Positions 21,985-31,898 are shown, numbered from the stretch's first letter. The stretch: 64,000 nucleotides of DNA from an uncultured Bradyrhizobium sp. (GCF_936943645.1 NZ_CAKZJO010000057.1:124001-188000); one strand, 5' to 3'. A program made the numbers and translations. Notes: generated by a model not told the origin, from the sequence alone.

Positions 21985-22035
21985 TTCTAAACTACAGTTT
22001 GAAACCGTTCTAAACTTAGATTGGACTCGTTCTAA
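21985..22035. promoter_or_regulatory. putative ICE/Irr-type iron-responsive site: three TTCTAA copies including 9-1-9 palindrome GTTTGAAACcGTTCTAAAC
   Basis: TTCTAA at 21985, 22008 and 22030 (23- and 22-bp spacing); palindrome at 21997-22015; upstream of iron-uptake genes. Confidence 0.65.
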
Positions 22036-22078
22036 GAAGCACGCCGCAAGCGATGCAATCGCAGCCTTCTGCGCAGCA

Positions 22079-22318
22079 TCAATCGCTGCTCGGTGGCTTC
22101 ATCAGCGAAAACAATTCATCGACGGTTTTCTGTGCGACGGCGCGCACGCGATCGGTCGAGTCCATGCCGGCGATGTTGACGCCGTTCACGACGGCTTTGA
22201 TCTCGTCGCGAAAGTCGGTGAGGAAGCGCAAGGGATCGCGCTGCTCGTTGGCCACGCGCGCGATCAATCCCGTGATCAGAATCTGACATGCGATCAGCTT
22301 GCCGTTCAATTCGTCCAT
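22079..22318 (-). CDS. hypothetical small protein
   Basis: MDELNGKLIACQILITGLIARVANEQRDPLRFLTDFRDEIKAVVNGVNIAGMDSTDRVRAVAQKTVDELFSLMKPPSSD; coding-like composition. Confidence 0.6.
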   Translation of the reverse strand: MDELNGKLIACQILITGLIARVANEQRDPLRFLTDFRDEIKAVVNGVNIAGMDSTDRVRAVAQKTVDELFSLMKPPSSD

Positions 22319-22695
22319 CCTACGCTCCCTGTGTGGCGGCGCCGATATGGACGATGCGGAAATTCCTGACAACCGAAACAGCCTCCGCGCGATTTAGAAC
22401 CATTCTTCACACCGGGCACCGGACGACGGTTCGGCGCGGCACCGGGCGGGCCGGGTTCACCGTCTGCGAGTGCCGCACGAGACTTGCGCGCCGGTCGCAT
22501 AGCCGGGAAAATGCAGCACTGCACATCGCCGCGCCACGACACTGCCCAGGCGGTGCAAAGCTTTCCAATTGTTTAGGATTCTCAACGGATAGTGCTGTTT
22601 ACACTGGAACTTGGCGTGTATTATACAAACGCGCTGGAACCCTGCGATTGCCCTATAATTCGTAAGCGAGGGCACAAGAGCCGACACGAGACAAC

Positions 22696-23865
22696 ATGAA
22701 AAAGTCCCGGCCGATCCTCTGGCTTCTGACCGTCGCGGCCGTGGCCACGGCGGGTTACTATGGGTGGCAGACATTCCGGCACGGGGCCGGCAAAGCCCAG
22801 ACCGCCCAGAAGGGCCCGACCCGCCCGGCCGCCGTGCCGGTGAGCGTTTCGCCGGTGCAGAAGGTCGACTTTCCGGTCTACCTGACCGGTCTCGGCACGG
22901 TTCAAGGTTTCAACACCGTACAAGTCCGGACCCGCGTGGACGGTCAGATCGACAAGCTCGCCTTCAGGGAGGGCCAGATCGTCCAGCAGGGCGAGCTTCT
23001 GGTCTCGATTGACCCCCGTCCCTATCAAGCGACGCTCGACCAGGCCAAGGCCAAGAAGGCGCAGGACGAGGCTAGTCTCGCCAACGCCAATCTCGAACTG
23101 CAGCGCGCCATGAAGCTCGGCGAATTCGCGACCGCACAACGGGTCGATACCCAGCGCTCGACCGTCGCCCAGCTGACCGCCCAGATCGCCGCCGACGAGG
23201 CCGCGATCGCCAACGCCCAGACCCAGCTCGACTACACGCAGGTCAAGGCGCCGATCACCGGCGTCGCGGGGCTTCGCCAGGTCGACGTCGGCAACATCGT
23301 CAACGCCTCGACACAGACCGGCATCGTGACGATCTCGCAGGTCGAGCCGATCGCCGTGATCTTCACGGCGCCGGAAGACCAGCTTCCCTATGTCAGCGAG
23401 GGCCAGAAGAGCGGCGCGCTCAAGGTGATCGCCTTCACCACCGACGGCAAGAAGACTCTGGCCGAGGGCAAGCTTGCGGTCATCAACAACCAGGTCGACA
23501 CGAGCAGCGGAACGATCCGGCTGAAAGCGGTGTTCGACAACAAGGAGCACACGCTGTGGCCGGGTCAATCGGTCTCGACGCGGCTTCTGGTGCGGACGCT
23601 GAAGGACGCGACCGTGGTTCCCGATGACGCGGTCCAGCATTCCACCAACGGCCTCTACGCCTATACCGTCAATCAGGACAACAAGGCCGAGGTCCACAAG
23701 GTCAAGGTCAGCTACGCCATCGACGGACGGTCGGTCATCGAGGAAGGCCTCAGCCCAGGGCAGCAGGTGATCGTCGGCGGTCAGTTCAAAGTCCAGCCCG
23801 GGAGCCTCGTGTCGACGGCGGTGGCAAGCTCGGATCCGGCCCAGAACAAGGTACGACAGGAATGA
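22696..23865 (+). CDS. RND efflux periplasmic adaptor (MdtA/AcrA family)
   Basis: 389 aa; VQVRTRVDGQIDKLAFREGQIVQQGELLVSIDPRPYQATLDQAKAKKAQDEA. Confidence 0.94.
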   Translation: MKKSRPILWLLTVAAVATAGYYGWQTFRHGAGKAQTAQKGPTRPAAVPVSVSPVQKVDFPVYLTGLGTVQGFNTVQVRTRVDGQIDKLAFREGQIVQQGELLVSIDPRPYQATLDQAKAKKAQDEASLANANLELQRAMKLGEFATAQRVDTQRSTVAQLTAQIAADEAAIANAQTQLDYTQVKAPITGVAGLRQVDVGNIVNASTQTGIVTISQVEPIAVIFTAPEDQLPYVSEGQKSGALKVIAFTTDGKKTLAEGKLAVINNQVDTSSGTIRLKAVFDNKEHTLWPGQSVSTRLLVRTLKDATVVPDDAVQHSTNGLYAYTVNQDNKAEVHKVKVSYAIDGRSVIEEGLSPGQQVIVGGQFKVQPGSLVSTAVASSDPAQNKVRQE

Positions 23866-26800
23866 TCGGCGGCGGGATTTCGGCACCTTTCATCCGTTAT
23901 CCCATCGGCACGTCGCTGCTGATGGCCGGCATTCTCTTCGTCGGTCTCGTCGCCTATCCCCTGCTTCCGGTCGCACCGCTGCCGCAGGTGGATTTTCCCA
24001 CCATCCAGATCACCGCGAACCTGCCCGGCGGCAGTCCTGAAACGATGGCCTCGTCGGTGGCGCAGCCGCTCGAGCGCCAGTTCGCCCAGATTCCCGGCAT
24101 CGCGCAGATGACCTCGACGAGTTATCTGGGCACCGCTTCGGTCACCATTCAGTTCGATCTCAACCGCAGCATCGACGGTGCCGCCAACGACGTTCAGGCG
24201 GCCATCAATGCGGCCTCCGGACAGTTGCCGAAGAACCTGCCGTCGCCGCCGACCTATCGCAAGGTCAACCCCGCCGACGCACCGATCCTCATCATGTCCG
24301 CCACATCGGACACTCTGCCGCTGACCACTGTCAGTGATTCCGTCGATGCGCAACTGGCGCAGCAGATCAGCCAGATCTCCGGAGTCGCGCAGGTCATCAT
24401 CGGCGGCCAGCAGAAGCCGGCGATCCGCATCCAGATCGATCCGGCCAAGCTCGTCGCCAAGGGCCTGTCGCTGGAGGACGTGCGCAGCCAGATCGCGATC
24501 ACAACGGTCGACAGCCCCAAGGGCAATATCGACGGACCGAAGCGCGCCTACACGATCTACGCCAACGATCAGCTCACCCACTCCAAGGACTGGAACGACG
24601 TCGTCATCGCCTATCGTAACGGCGGGCCGCTGCGCATTCGCGACATCGGGCAGGCCGTCACCGGTCCGGAAGACGCCAAGCAGGCGGCCTGGGCGAACGG
24701 CAAACGCGGCGTCTTTCTGGTCGTGTTCAAGCAGCCCGGCGCCAACGTCATCGAGACAGTTGACAAGATCAAGGCCGCCCTCCCCCGCCTGGTGGCGGCG
24801 ATCCCGCCCGCCATCAAGATCGAGTTGATGAGCGACCGAACCCAGACGATCCGGGCCGCGGTCGAGGACGTCCAATTCACGCTACTCCTGACCATCTTCC
24901 TGGTGGTCATGGTGATCTTCATCTTCCTGCGCAGCTTCTGGGCGACGGTCATTCCCACGATCACGGTGCCTCTTGCGCTGCTCGGCGCTTGCTCGCTGAT
25001 GTGGGTGGCCGGCTATACGCTGGACAACCTCTCCCTGATGGCGCTGACGATCGCGGTCGGCTTCGTGGTCGATGACGCCATCGTCATGCTCGAAAACATC
25101 TCGCGCTACGTCGAGGAAGGCGAAACGCCGATGGCGGCCGCCTACAGGGGCGCGAAGGAAATCGGTTTCACCATCGTATCCATCAGCATCTCGCTGGTCG
25201 CCGTGCTCATCCCGCTGCTGCTGATGGGCGGCATCATCGGGCGCCTGTTCCGCGAGTTCGCGGTCGTGCTGGCGATGACCATCTTCGTCTCGATGATCGT
25301 CTCGCTGACGCTGACCCCGATGATGGCCTCGCGCTTCCTGCGCGCCCATGGTGAGGTCAAGCACGGCCGCTTCTATCAGTGGAGTGAAAGCGCCTTCGAC
25401 GCGATGCTGCGCGGCTACGAACATGTCCTCGACATCGCCCTGAGCTGGAAGCGCACCACGCTCCTCATCTTTTTTGCGACCCTCGCCTTGTCGGTCTATC
25501 TCTTCGTGCTGATCCCGAAGGGCTTCTTCCCGCAGCAGGACAACGGCCTGATCACCGCGACCTCCGAGGCCTCGCAGGACATTTCGTTCGCAGCCATGAA
25601 GGAGCGGCAGGAGGCACTTGCCAAGATCGTGCAGGCCGATCCCGGCGTCGCCAGTGTCGCCATGGCGATCGGCGGCAGCGGCAGAGCCGGCAACAACGGC
25701 AATCTCTTCATCACGTTGAAGCCGCGCAATCAGCGCGACGCTTCGGCACAGGAGATCATCGCGCGCCTCCGTCCCCAGCTCGACAAGGTGCCCGGCGCCC
25801 GCCTCTACATGCAGGCGTCCCAGGACGTCCGCCTCGGGGGCCGGCCGACGCGCACTCAGTTCGAATTCACGCTGCAGGACGCCAATCTGGACGAGCTCAA
25901 CGAATGGGCGCCAAAGATCCTCGCCAAGATGCAGACGCTGCCGCAGCTGCGCGACGTCGCGACCGACCAGCAGACCCAAGGCACCACCGTCCAGCTCAGG
26001 ATCAACCGCGATACCGCCTCACGCTACGGCATCCAGCCGCAGCTGATCGACGACACGTTATATGACGCCTTCGGACAGCGACAGGTCACGCAGTATTTCA
26101 CCCAGCTCAACACCTACAAGGTGATCCTGGAGATCCTGCCGGAGATGCAGGGCAACCTCGACACCCTGAACAAGCTGTACTTGAAATCGCCGCTGACCGG
26201 CGACCAGGTCCCGTTGTCGACGTTTGCGACCTGGACCACCGATCCGGTCCGTCCGCTCTCGATCAGCCATCAAGGCCAGTTCCCGGCGACCACGATCAGT
26301 TTCAACCTCGCACAAGGCGTCGCGCTCGGCCAGGCCACCGAGGCCGTGCAGAAGGCGATGGCCGATCTCGGCGCGCCGCCGACGCTGAACTCGAGCTTCC
26401 AGGGCACCGCGCAGGCGTTCCAGCAGTCGCTCGGCACCGTGCCGCTGCTGATCCTCGCCGCGCTCGTCGTGGTCTACCTGATCCTCGGCATCCTCTACGA
26501 GAGCTACATCCACCCGATCACGATTCTGTCGACGCTGCCCTCGGCCGGCGTCGGTGCGCTCGCGATCCTGATGGCGGCCGGCTTCGACTTCAGCCTCATT
26601 GCGCTGATCGGGATCATCCTTCTGATCGGCATCGTCAAGAAGAACGGCATCATGATGGTCGACTTCGCCATCGCGGCCGAACGCGACGAGCACAAGACGC
26701 CGGAGGAATCGATCCGCCAGGCCGCACTGCTGCGCTTCCGTCCGATCATGATGACAACGATGGCAGCGCTCCTCGGCGGTGTGCCCTTGATGCTCGGTCA

Positions 26801-27008
26801 CGGCACCGGCGCGGAGATCCGCCAGCCGCTCGGCTACGCCATGGTCGGCGGCCTGATCGTCAGCCAGGCGCTGACGCTGTTCACCACACCCGTCGTCTAC
26901 CTCTATCTCGACAAGCTCAACAACTGGTTCTCCACCTGGGGCCGATCGGATGACGGCGAAAGCGGCGAGCCGTCCGAGCACGGTGGCGTCAAGCAAGCCG
27001 CCGAGTAA
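23862..27008 (+). CDS. RND efflux permease (MdtB/MdtC-like)
   Basis: 1048 aa; FIRYPIGTSLLMAGILFVGLVAYPLLPVAPLPQVDFPTIQI; ATG overlaps adaptor stop. Confidence 0.95.
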   Translation: MIGGGISAPFIRYPIGTSLLMAGILFVGLVAYPLLPVAPLPQVDFPTIQITANLPGGSPETMASSVAQPLERQFAQIPGIAQMTSTSYLGTASVTIQFDLNRSIDGAANDVQAAINAASGQLPKNLPSPPTYRKVNPADAPILIMSATSDTLPLTTVSDSVDAQLAQQISQISGVAQVIIGGQQKPAIRIQIDPAKLVAKGLSLEDVRSQIAITTVDSPKGNIDGPKRAYTIYANDQLTHSKDWNDVVIAYRNGGPLRIRDIGQAVTGPEDAKQAAWANGKRGVFLVVFKQPGANVIETVDKIKAALPRLVAAIPPAIKIELMSDRTQTIRAAVEDVQFTLLLTIFLVVMVIFIFLRSFWATVIPTITVPLALLGACSLMWVAGYTLDNLSLMALTIAVGFVVDDAIVMLENISRYVEEGETPMAAAYRGAKEIGFTIVSISISLVAVLIPLLLMGGIIGRLFREFAVVLAMTIFVSMIVSLTLTPMMASRFLRAHGEVKHGRFYQWSESAFDAMLRGYEHVLDIALSWKRTTLLIFFATLALSVYLFVLIPKGFFPQQDNGLITATSEASQDISFAAMKERQEALAKIVQADPGVASVAMAIGGSGRAGNNGNLFITLKPRNQRDASAQEIIARLRPQLDKVPGARLYMQASQDVRLGGRPTRTQFEFTLQDANLDELNEWAPKILAKMQTLPQLRDVATDQQTQGTTVQLRINRDTASRYGIQPQLIDDTLYDAFGQRQVTQYFTQLNTYKVILEILPEMQGNLDTLNKLYLKSPLTGDQVPLSTFATWTTDPVRPLSISHQGQFPATTISFNLAQGVALGQATEAVQKAMADLGAPPTLNSSFQGTAQAFQQSLGTVPLLILAALVVVYLILGILYESYIHPITILSTLPSAGVGALAILMAAGFDFSLIALIGIILLIGIVKKNGIMMVDFAIAAERDEHKTPEESIRQAALLRFRPIMMTTMAALLGGVPLMLGHGTGAEIRQPLGYAMVGGLIVSQALTLFTTPVVYLYLDKLNNWFSTWGRSDDGESGEPSEHGGVKQAAE

Positions 27009-27072
27009 GCTTGCACCGCGCCTCCCGCAACGCTACAGCGAGACCTCCGGTTCACGCCAACGCGGTTTCGCC

Positions 27073-27642
27073 ATGCTCATGCAATCCAGACTTGTCGCCC
27101 TCGCCGCTGCTCTCCTGTTACCCCTGGGCGCCGCGCATGCCCAGCAGGGCGCCAAGAAGAACGCCGCCCCTGCCCCGGCAGCGCAACCCGCGCCGGCCCC
27201 GACGCAGGCACAGGCTGACGGCGCGCAGGCGCACCAGCCCGGCTGGGTCGTGCGCTGCACCAGCGTGAGCCGCGATGCGCCACTCGAATGCGCGATGGAG
27301 CAGAATGCGGTGCTGACCAAGACCGGCCAGACCGTCGTCCTGATCAACATCCGGATCGCGCCCGACACCCGCACGCCGATCGCGCTCCTGCAATTGCCGC
27401 TCGGCCTCAACCTACCCGTCGGCGCCAAGCTTCAGGTCGACGAGGGCAAGACGGTCGACCTCCAGATCCAGACCTGCGAGAACCGCGGCTGCTACGCCTC
27501 GACACCGATCGCGGCGGACCTGCTCGCAGCGTTGCGGTCGGGCAAGCAGCTGAAGGTCTCCTTCCAGAACATGGCCAAGGAGACGATCGCGATCCCGATG
27601 CCACTCGGCGATTTCGCGGCGGCCTACGACAAGATCAAGTAG
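27073..27642 (+). CDS. invasion-associated locus B (IalB) family protein, exported
   Basis: MLMQSRLVALAAALLLPLGAAHAQQ signal peptide; GWVVRCTSVSRDAPLECAMEQNAVLTKTGQTVVLINIRI...CENRGCYASTPI. Confidence 0.88.
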   Translation: MLMQSRLVALAAALLLPLGAAHAQQGAKKNAAPAPAAQPAPAPTQAQADGAQAHQPGWVVRCTSVSRDAPLECAMEQNAVLTKTGQTVVLINIRIAPDTRTPIALLQLPLGLNLPVGAKLQVDEGKTVDLQIQTCENRGCYASTPIAADLLAALRSGKQLKVSFQNMAKETIAIPMPLGDFAAAYDKIK

Positions 27643-27653
27643 CCGGCCTCTCG

Positions 27654-29942
27654 TTACTGCCGCGCCATCTGCGCGTTGCCGACGGCTTCGCCGTCGAGCT
27701 TCTGGTCGCCATGCATGGTGACCGTGACGCGCAGAAGCCGGCCCTCGAACTCGAACGGCGCCTCGTAATGTGACACGGGGCTGCCGCGGTCGCGGCCGAT
27801 GTCGAGGCCCGACCACGAGATCAGCGTGTGGAAGCCGAGCTGGGTCTGCAGCGATCCCGCCTTCTCGCCGTCGATCAGCAACGTGTATTCACTGACGCCG
27901 GTGCGCGAGCCCTTGGCCGGCGGCTCCTTGCGCACGAGACGTTCGACATGCACGCCGAGCCGGCGCGCGCCGGAGAGCACCTTGCGATCCGATCGCACGA
28001 GCTGATGGCTGCCGCCGATGTTGAGATCGTGCACGAGATGGCCGTCCTTGACATAGAGGCTGTAGCCCGACGTCGCATCGCCGTGCGAGATCAGCACGCC
28101 GTCTGCGCTCTCTTCGTCGATCTCGACATCCGCCTCGATCGTATAGCTGCGGCTGCGCACGTCGGGCGCGACGTCGGTCGGCACATGGCCCATGCCCGCG
28201 TGGAAAACGAAACGGTGGCGCGCACCGTGGAAGCGCGCGGCATTCTCGGCAAAGCGCGGCCCGAAGCGGTCGTCGAGCGGCAGCACCTTGTGCTTCTCGG
28301 CCTCGTCCCACCACATCGCGATCATCCGGCCAAGGCGCTCCGGCTCCGTAGCCGCAAGGTCGTTGGTCTCGGAGAAGTCCGCGTCCAGATGGAACAGCTC
28401 CCATTTGTCGTTCTCGAACGGCGTCCCCGACGGATGAAAGGCGACCGCCTTCCACCCGGCGTGCCACAGACCGCGATGGCCGAACATCTCGAAATATTGC
28501 GGCGAGCCTTTGGACGGCGCCGATGCATCCGTGATCGAGCGCGCAAAGCTCTCGCCTTCGAGCGGCATCTGCGCACAGCCTGCAATCGTTCCGGGAGGCT
28601 CGATGCCGATCAGTTCGAGCAGCGTCGGCGTGAGATCGCAGGCATGGACGAATTGGTGCCGCAACTCGCCATTGGCCGCGATGCGCCTCGGCCAGTTGAT
28701 GACGAAGGGATCACGGATGCCGCCGCCATGGGTGTTCTGCTTGTAGCGCCGCAGCGGCGTGTTCGAGGCCATCGCCCAACCATGCGGGAAATTGCTGTGG
28801 GTGTCGGGGCCGCCGATGTCGTCGATGCGGGCGAGCTTCTCGGCGATCGGCTCCGGCTTGAAATTGAACGGGCCCATCGCATTGACGAAACCGAGCGGCC
28901 CGCCCTCCTGGCTCGCGCCATTGTCGGACATTACGATGATCACGGTGTTGTCGCGGATGCCGGATGTATCGAGGAATGCGACGAGGCGCGCCAGATGACG
29001 GTCGGAATGGTCGAGCATGCCGGCGAAGGCCGCCTGCAGGCGCGTGAACACGCGGCGCTCGTCGGCCGAATGCTCCTCCCAGGCCTTCACGCCGTCATTG
29101 CGCGCCGGCATCCGTGTGTCCTGCGGCACCAGACCCATCGCCTTCTGGCGCGCAAGACGCTGCTCCCGCTCGACGTCCCAGCCATTCGCAAAGGCGGCAT
29201 CATAGCTCCGGATGATCTCGGCCGGCGCCTGGTGCGGGGCGTGGCAGGCGCCCAGCGCGACCCAGGTCAGCCAGGGCACATCAGGTCGATCGGCGAGGTG
29301 ATCGCCGATGAAGCGGATCGACTGGTCGATCAGATCCTCGGTGAGATGATAGCCGTCGGCATAGGTCCCCGGCGGATCAATATGCGTGTTATCCGAGACG
29401 AGCTCTGGCGCATACTGGTCGGTCTCGGCGTCGAGGAAGCCGTAAAAGCGATCGAAGCCGCGCCCGAGCGGCCAGCCGTCGAACGGACCGGTGGCGCCGC
29501 TCTCGGTCAGCGGCGTGACGTGCCATTTGCCGATCATGTAGTTGCGATAGCCGTGCCCACGCAGCATCTCGGCCAGCGTCCCCGCCTCGCGCGCGATCTT
29601 GCCGCGATAGCCGGGGTAGCCGGAATCGAAATTGGCAAGACACCCGACGCCGACGGAATGATGGTTGCGCCCCGTAAGCAGCGCCGCGCGCGTCGTCGAG
29701 CACATTGCGGTGGTGTGGAAGCCGGAATAGCGCAGCCCTTCGGCGGCGAGCTTGTCGATGGTCGGCGTCCTGATCGCCGAGCCGTAGCAGCCGAAATCGG
29801 AGAAGCCGACGTCGTCGAACAGCACGATGAGGACGTTCGGCGCGCCCGCGGGCGGCTTCGGCGCCTCGGGCCACCAGGGCTTTGACTGCGCAACCGTCTT
29901 GCCGATGCTGCCGCCGAACGGCGTGGCGCTGCCTGCGCTCAT
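27654..29942 (-). CDS. arylsulfatase (type I sulfatase)
   Basis: 762 aa; PNVLIVLFDDVGFSDFGCYGS, MCSTTRAALLTGRNHHSVG, MIGKWHVTP. Confidence 0.93.
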   Translation of the reverse strand: MSAGSATPFGGSIGKTVAQSKPWWPEAPKPPAGAPNVLIVLFDDVGFSDFGCYGSAIRTPTIDKLAAEGLRYSGFHTTAMCSTTRAALLTGRNHHSVGVGCLANFDSGYPGYRGKIAREAGTLAEMLRGHGYRNYMIGKWHVTPLTESGATGPFDGWPLGRGFDRFYGFLDAETDQYAPELVSDNTHIDPPGTYADGYHLTEDLIDQSIRFIGDHLADRPDVPWLTWVALGACHAPHQAPAEIIRSYDAAFANGWDVEREQRLARQKAMGLVPQDTRMPARNDGVKAWEEHSADERRVFTRLQAAFAGMLDHSDRHLARLVAFLDTSGIRDNTVIIVMSDNGASQEGGPLGFVNAMGPFNFKPEPIAEKLARIDDIGGPDTHSNFPHGWAMASNTPLRRYKQNTHGGGIRDPFVINWPRRIAANGELRHQFVHACDLTPTLLELIGIEPPGTIAGCAQMPLEGESFARSITDASAPSKGSPQYFEMFGHRGLWHAGWKAVAFHPSGTPFENDKWELFHLDADFSETNDLAATEPERLGRMIAMWWDEAEKHKVLPLDDRFGPRFAENAARFHGARHRFVFHAGMGHVPTDVAPDVRSRSYTIEADVEIDEESADGVLISHGDATSGYSLYVKDGHLVHDLNIGGSHQLVRSDRKVLSGARRLGVHVERLVRKEPPAKGSRTGVSEYTLLIDGEKAGSLQTQLGFHTLISWSGLDIGRDRGSPVSHYEAPFEFEGRLLRVTVTMHGDQKLDGEAVGNAQMARQ

Positions 29943-30015
29943 CTGATCCTCCCTGCTGGCCTCAGTGTTCGTCTCGGCGCCTGCGGTTGACCCGCAGCGC
30001 GTCCGGTTCTAAATT

Positions 30016-30035
30016 ATAATCAGAACTATGATTAT
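30016..30035. promoter_or_regulatory. putative TetR-type operator ATAATCA-N6-TGATTAT
   Basis: Perfect 7-6-7 inverted repeat in AT-rich divergent promoter between arylsulfatase and TetR genes. Confidence 0.65.
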
Positions 30036-30047
30036 GATTTTTGGCGG

Positions 30048-30716
30048 ATGCAAGCCCAGATGCGCCCACGGTCAGACCAGCCGGAGCTTCGCGATATCGA
30101 CCTGCCGGGCGTCGCCCCGTCCCGTCAGAAGCGCAGTCGGAAAACGACGCTGGCGCTGCTGCGCGCGGGCGCCGCGATGCTGCGAGCGCGCAGCCTGGCG
30201 GAGCTTTCGATCGAGGCGCTCTGCACCGAAGTCGGGGCCACCGTCGGCGCCTTCTACAGCCGCTTCGAGAGCAAGGAGACCTATTTCAACGCGCTGATGG
30301 CGCTGGCCGCCCGTGATGGCGAGCAGCGCCTCGACGAGATCAGGCCCCCGTCGCAGGACGCAAGCGTTGACCAGCTCTGCCACATCATCGTCGGCGGCAT
30401 CATCGCCTGGATGCGCAGCCACGAGGGCGTGCTGCGCGCTGCGCTCCAGCATGACGACACCCGCCCCGACAAATGGACGCCGTTCAAGGCGCTCGCGCAG
30501 GCCACCACTGCACGCGCCACCCCTCTCCTGCTGCCGGCCATGGGCAAAGGCCGCAAGGCGGCAAAGACCCGCACCATCGCCTTCGGCTTCCAGATCGTGC
30601 TGGGCACGCTGGTGAACGCGATCCTCAACGACCCCGGGCCGCTATCGCTGTCGTCGAAAGAGATGGAAGCGCGGCTCGCCGGCTGCCTGTCGCTGCTGCT
30701 GCAGGCCGAGCTATGA
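30048..30716 (+). CDS. TetR/AcrR-family regulator
   Basis: 222 aa; SLAELSIEALCTEVGATVGAFYSRFESKETYFNALM HTH. Confidence 0.92.
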   Translation: MQAQMRPRSDQPELRDIDLPGVAPSRQKRSRKTTLALLRAGAAMLRARSLAELSIEALCTEVGATVGAFYSRFESKETYFNALMALAARDGEQRLDEIRPPSQDASVDQLCHIIVGGIIAWMRSHEGVLRAALQHDDTRPDKWTPFKALAQATTARATPLLLPAMGKGRKAAKTRTIAFGFQIVLGTLVNAILNDPGPLSLSSKEMEARLAGCLSLLLQAEL

Positions 30717-31196
30717 CAGACCTTCCTCGCGAAGGATCTGCTGCGCTTCCGCGTCTCCGAGAGCAGCGGCTTTTCTGAGCCAAAAGCTGGCGCGTTCGCT
30801 GTCTTTCGGGGCTCCGTTGAAGGCATGAAGACAATTCATGATCATCTCGCGGATGGTCGCCAAATGGCCCGCCTCTGCAACTCGTTCCTTCAGAGCCGAG
30901 GATCTGAAGTATCTCTCCTTGGCTGTCCCGGCCCCGAGCCCCCTTCGTAAGGCTCCGGCGAGGAAGAGCAGTGTCTCGAAATCGTCCGCGGCAATCGATG
31001 CCTCGGCTCGTTCCATCCATGCCAGGCTGGAGGCCGAATCCCCCTTATCATCAAGATGTTCAGCCATCTCGATCATGGCCATGACCGATCCCTTCCCGAT
31101 GAACTGCTCGAGATAGGCGACGCCCTCGCTCTCCTCACCCTGCTTCAAAAGACATCTGGCAGTCCCGACATCGAAGCCGAGCGCGTCTGAGAACAC
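30711..31196 (-). CDS. Sel1/TPR-like repeat protein
   Basis: 161 aa; ERASFWLRKAAALGDAEAQQILREEG Sel1-like motif; helical repeats. Confidence 0.7.
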   Translation of the reverse strand: MFSDALGFDVGTARCLLKQGEESEGVAYLEQFIGKGSVMAMIEMAEHLDDKGDSASSLAWMERAEASIAADDFETLLFLAGALRRGLGAGTAKERYFRSSALKERVAEAGHLATIREMIMNCLHAFNGAPKDSERASFWLRKAAALGDAEAQQILREEGLS

Positions 31197-31332
31197 GATG
31201 CAGTCTCCCGGTCGCCTCGCGAGCTGCGCAAGCTATCATTATTCGCTGCCGCCTGTCGCTGTTGTTCCGGTGGAAGATCGTTCGGCCCGCGCGAGATGCC
31301 GGCCGGCCGAACGCCTCGTGCATGAATTGCCG

Positions 31333-31695
31333 TCAGCCAACGATATCGCTGGCGCGGAGCAGCGTCGTGAAGCCGCCATAGATCATGCGCTTGCCGTCGA
31401 ACGGCATGCCCTCCATCTTCAGCCGCGGGTCCGCCATCACCTTCTTGTTGACGGCATCGCGGGTCTCCCGATCGCGATAGACGATCCAGGCGAACACCAC
31501 GACCTCGTCCTCCGCAGCCATCACCGCGCGCGGAAACGAGGTCAGCTGCCCGTAGGGGACGTCATCGGCAATGCATTCGACATAATCGAGCGCGCCGTGC
31601 TCCATCCAGAGCGCGCAGGCGGTCGTTGCCAGCGTCTTATAGGCCTCGACCTTGTCCTTCGGCACGGCCAGAACGAAACCATCGACATAGGGCAT
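31333..31695 (-). CDS. DUF1428-family protein
   Basis: MPYVDGFVLAVPKDKVEAYKTLATTACALWMEHGALDYVECIADDV; SD AAGGAG 7 nt upstream of this ATG. Confidence 0.9.
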   Translation of the reverse strand: MPYVDGFVLAVPKDKVEAYKTLATTACALWMEHGALDYVECIADDVPYGQLTSFPRAVMAAEDEVVVFAWIVYRDRETRDAVNKKVMADPRLKMEGMPFDGKRMIYGGFTTLLRASDIVG

Positions 31696-31703
31696 CACGG
31701 ATC

Positions 31704-31727
31704 TCCTTGGGTTGTATGACCCAAGGA
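31704..31727 (-). promoter_or_regulatory. hairpin overlapping the SD of the DUF1428 gene
   Basis: Perfect 9-bp arms TCCTTGGGT-N6-ACCCAAGGA; 3' arm contains AAGGA of the SD. Confidence 0.65.
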
Positions 31728-31898
31728 CGAGGAAGAGCACGGCGATCCGACGGCGAGATGCAAATTTCAGATGAGGCAAACCGTCGCGCGGCGGCAGCAC
31801 AGCGCCATGCGGCGCGCCTCAGTTGCACTGAACAGTTTGACACGCCTGCGATGCAAGTGCATGCTGGCTTTTTTTATTGGTTGTTCGGGGAATTGCGC

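Noticed and set aside
26950-27072. Upstream start of the IalB-like ORF overlapping the RND permease
   Set aside because: The signal peptide begins at 27073 (MLMQSRLVALAAALLLPLGAAHA)
27828-29885. 685-aa plus-strand ORF opposite the arylsulfatase
   Set aside because: Antisense artefact; His/Arg/Asp-rich sequence without family resemblance
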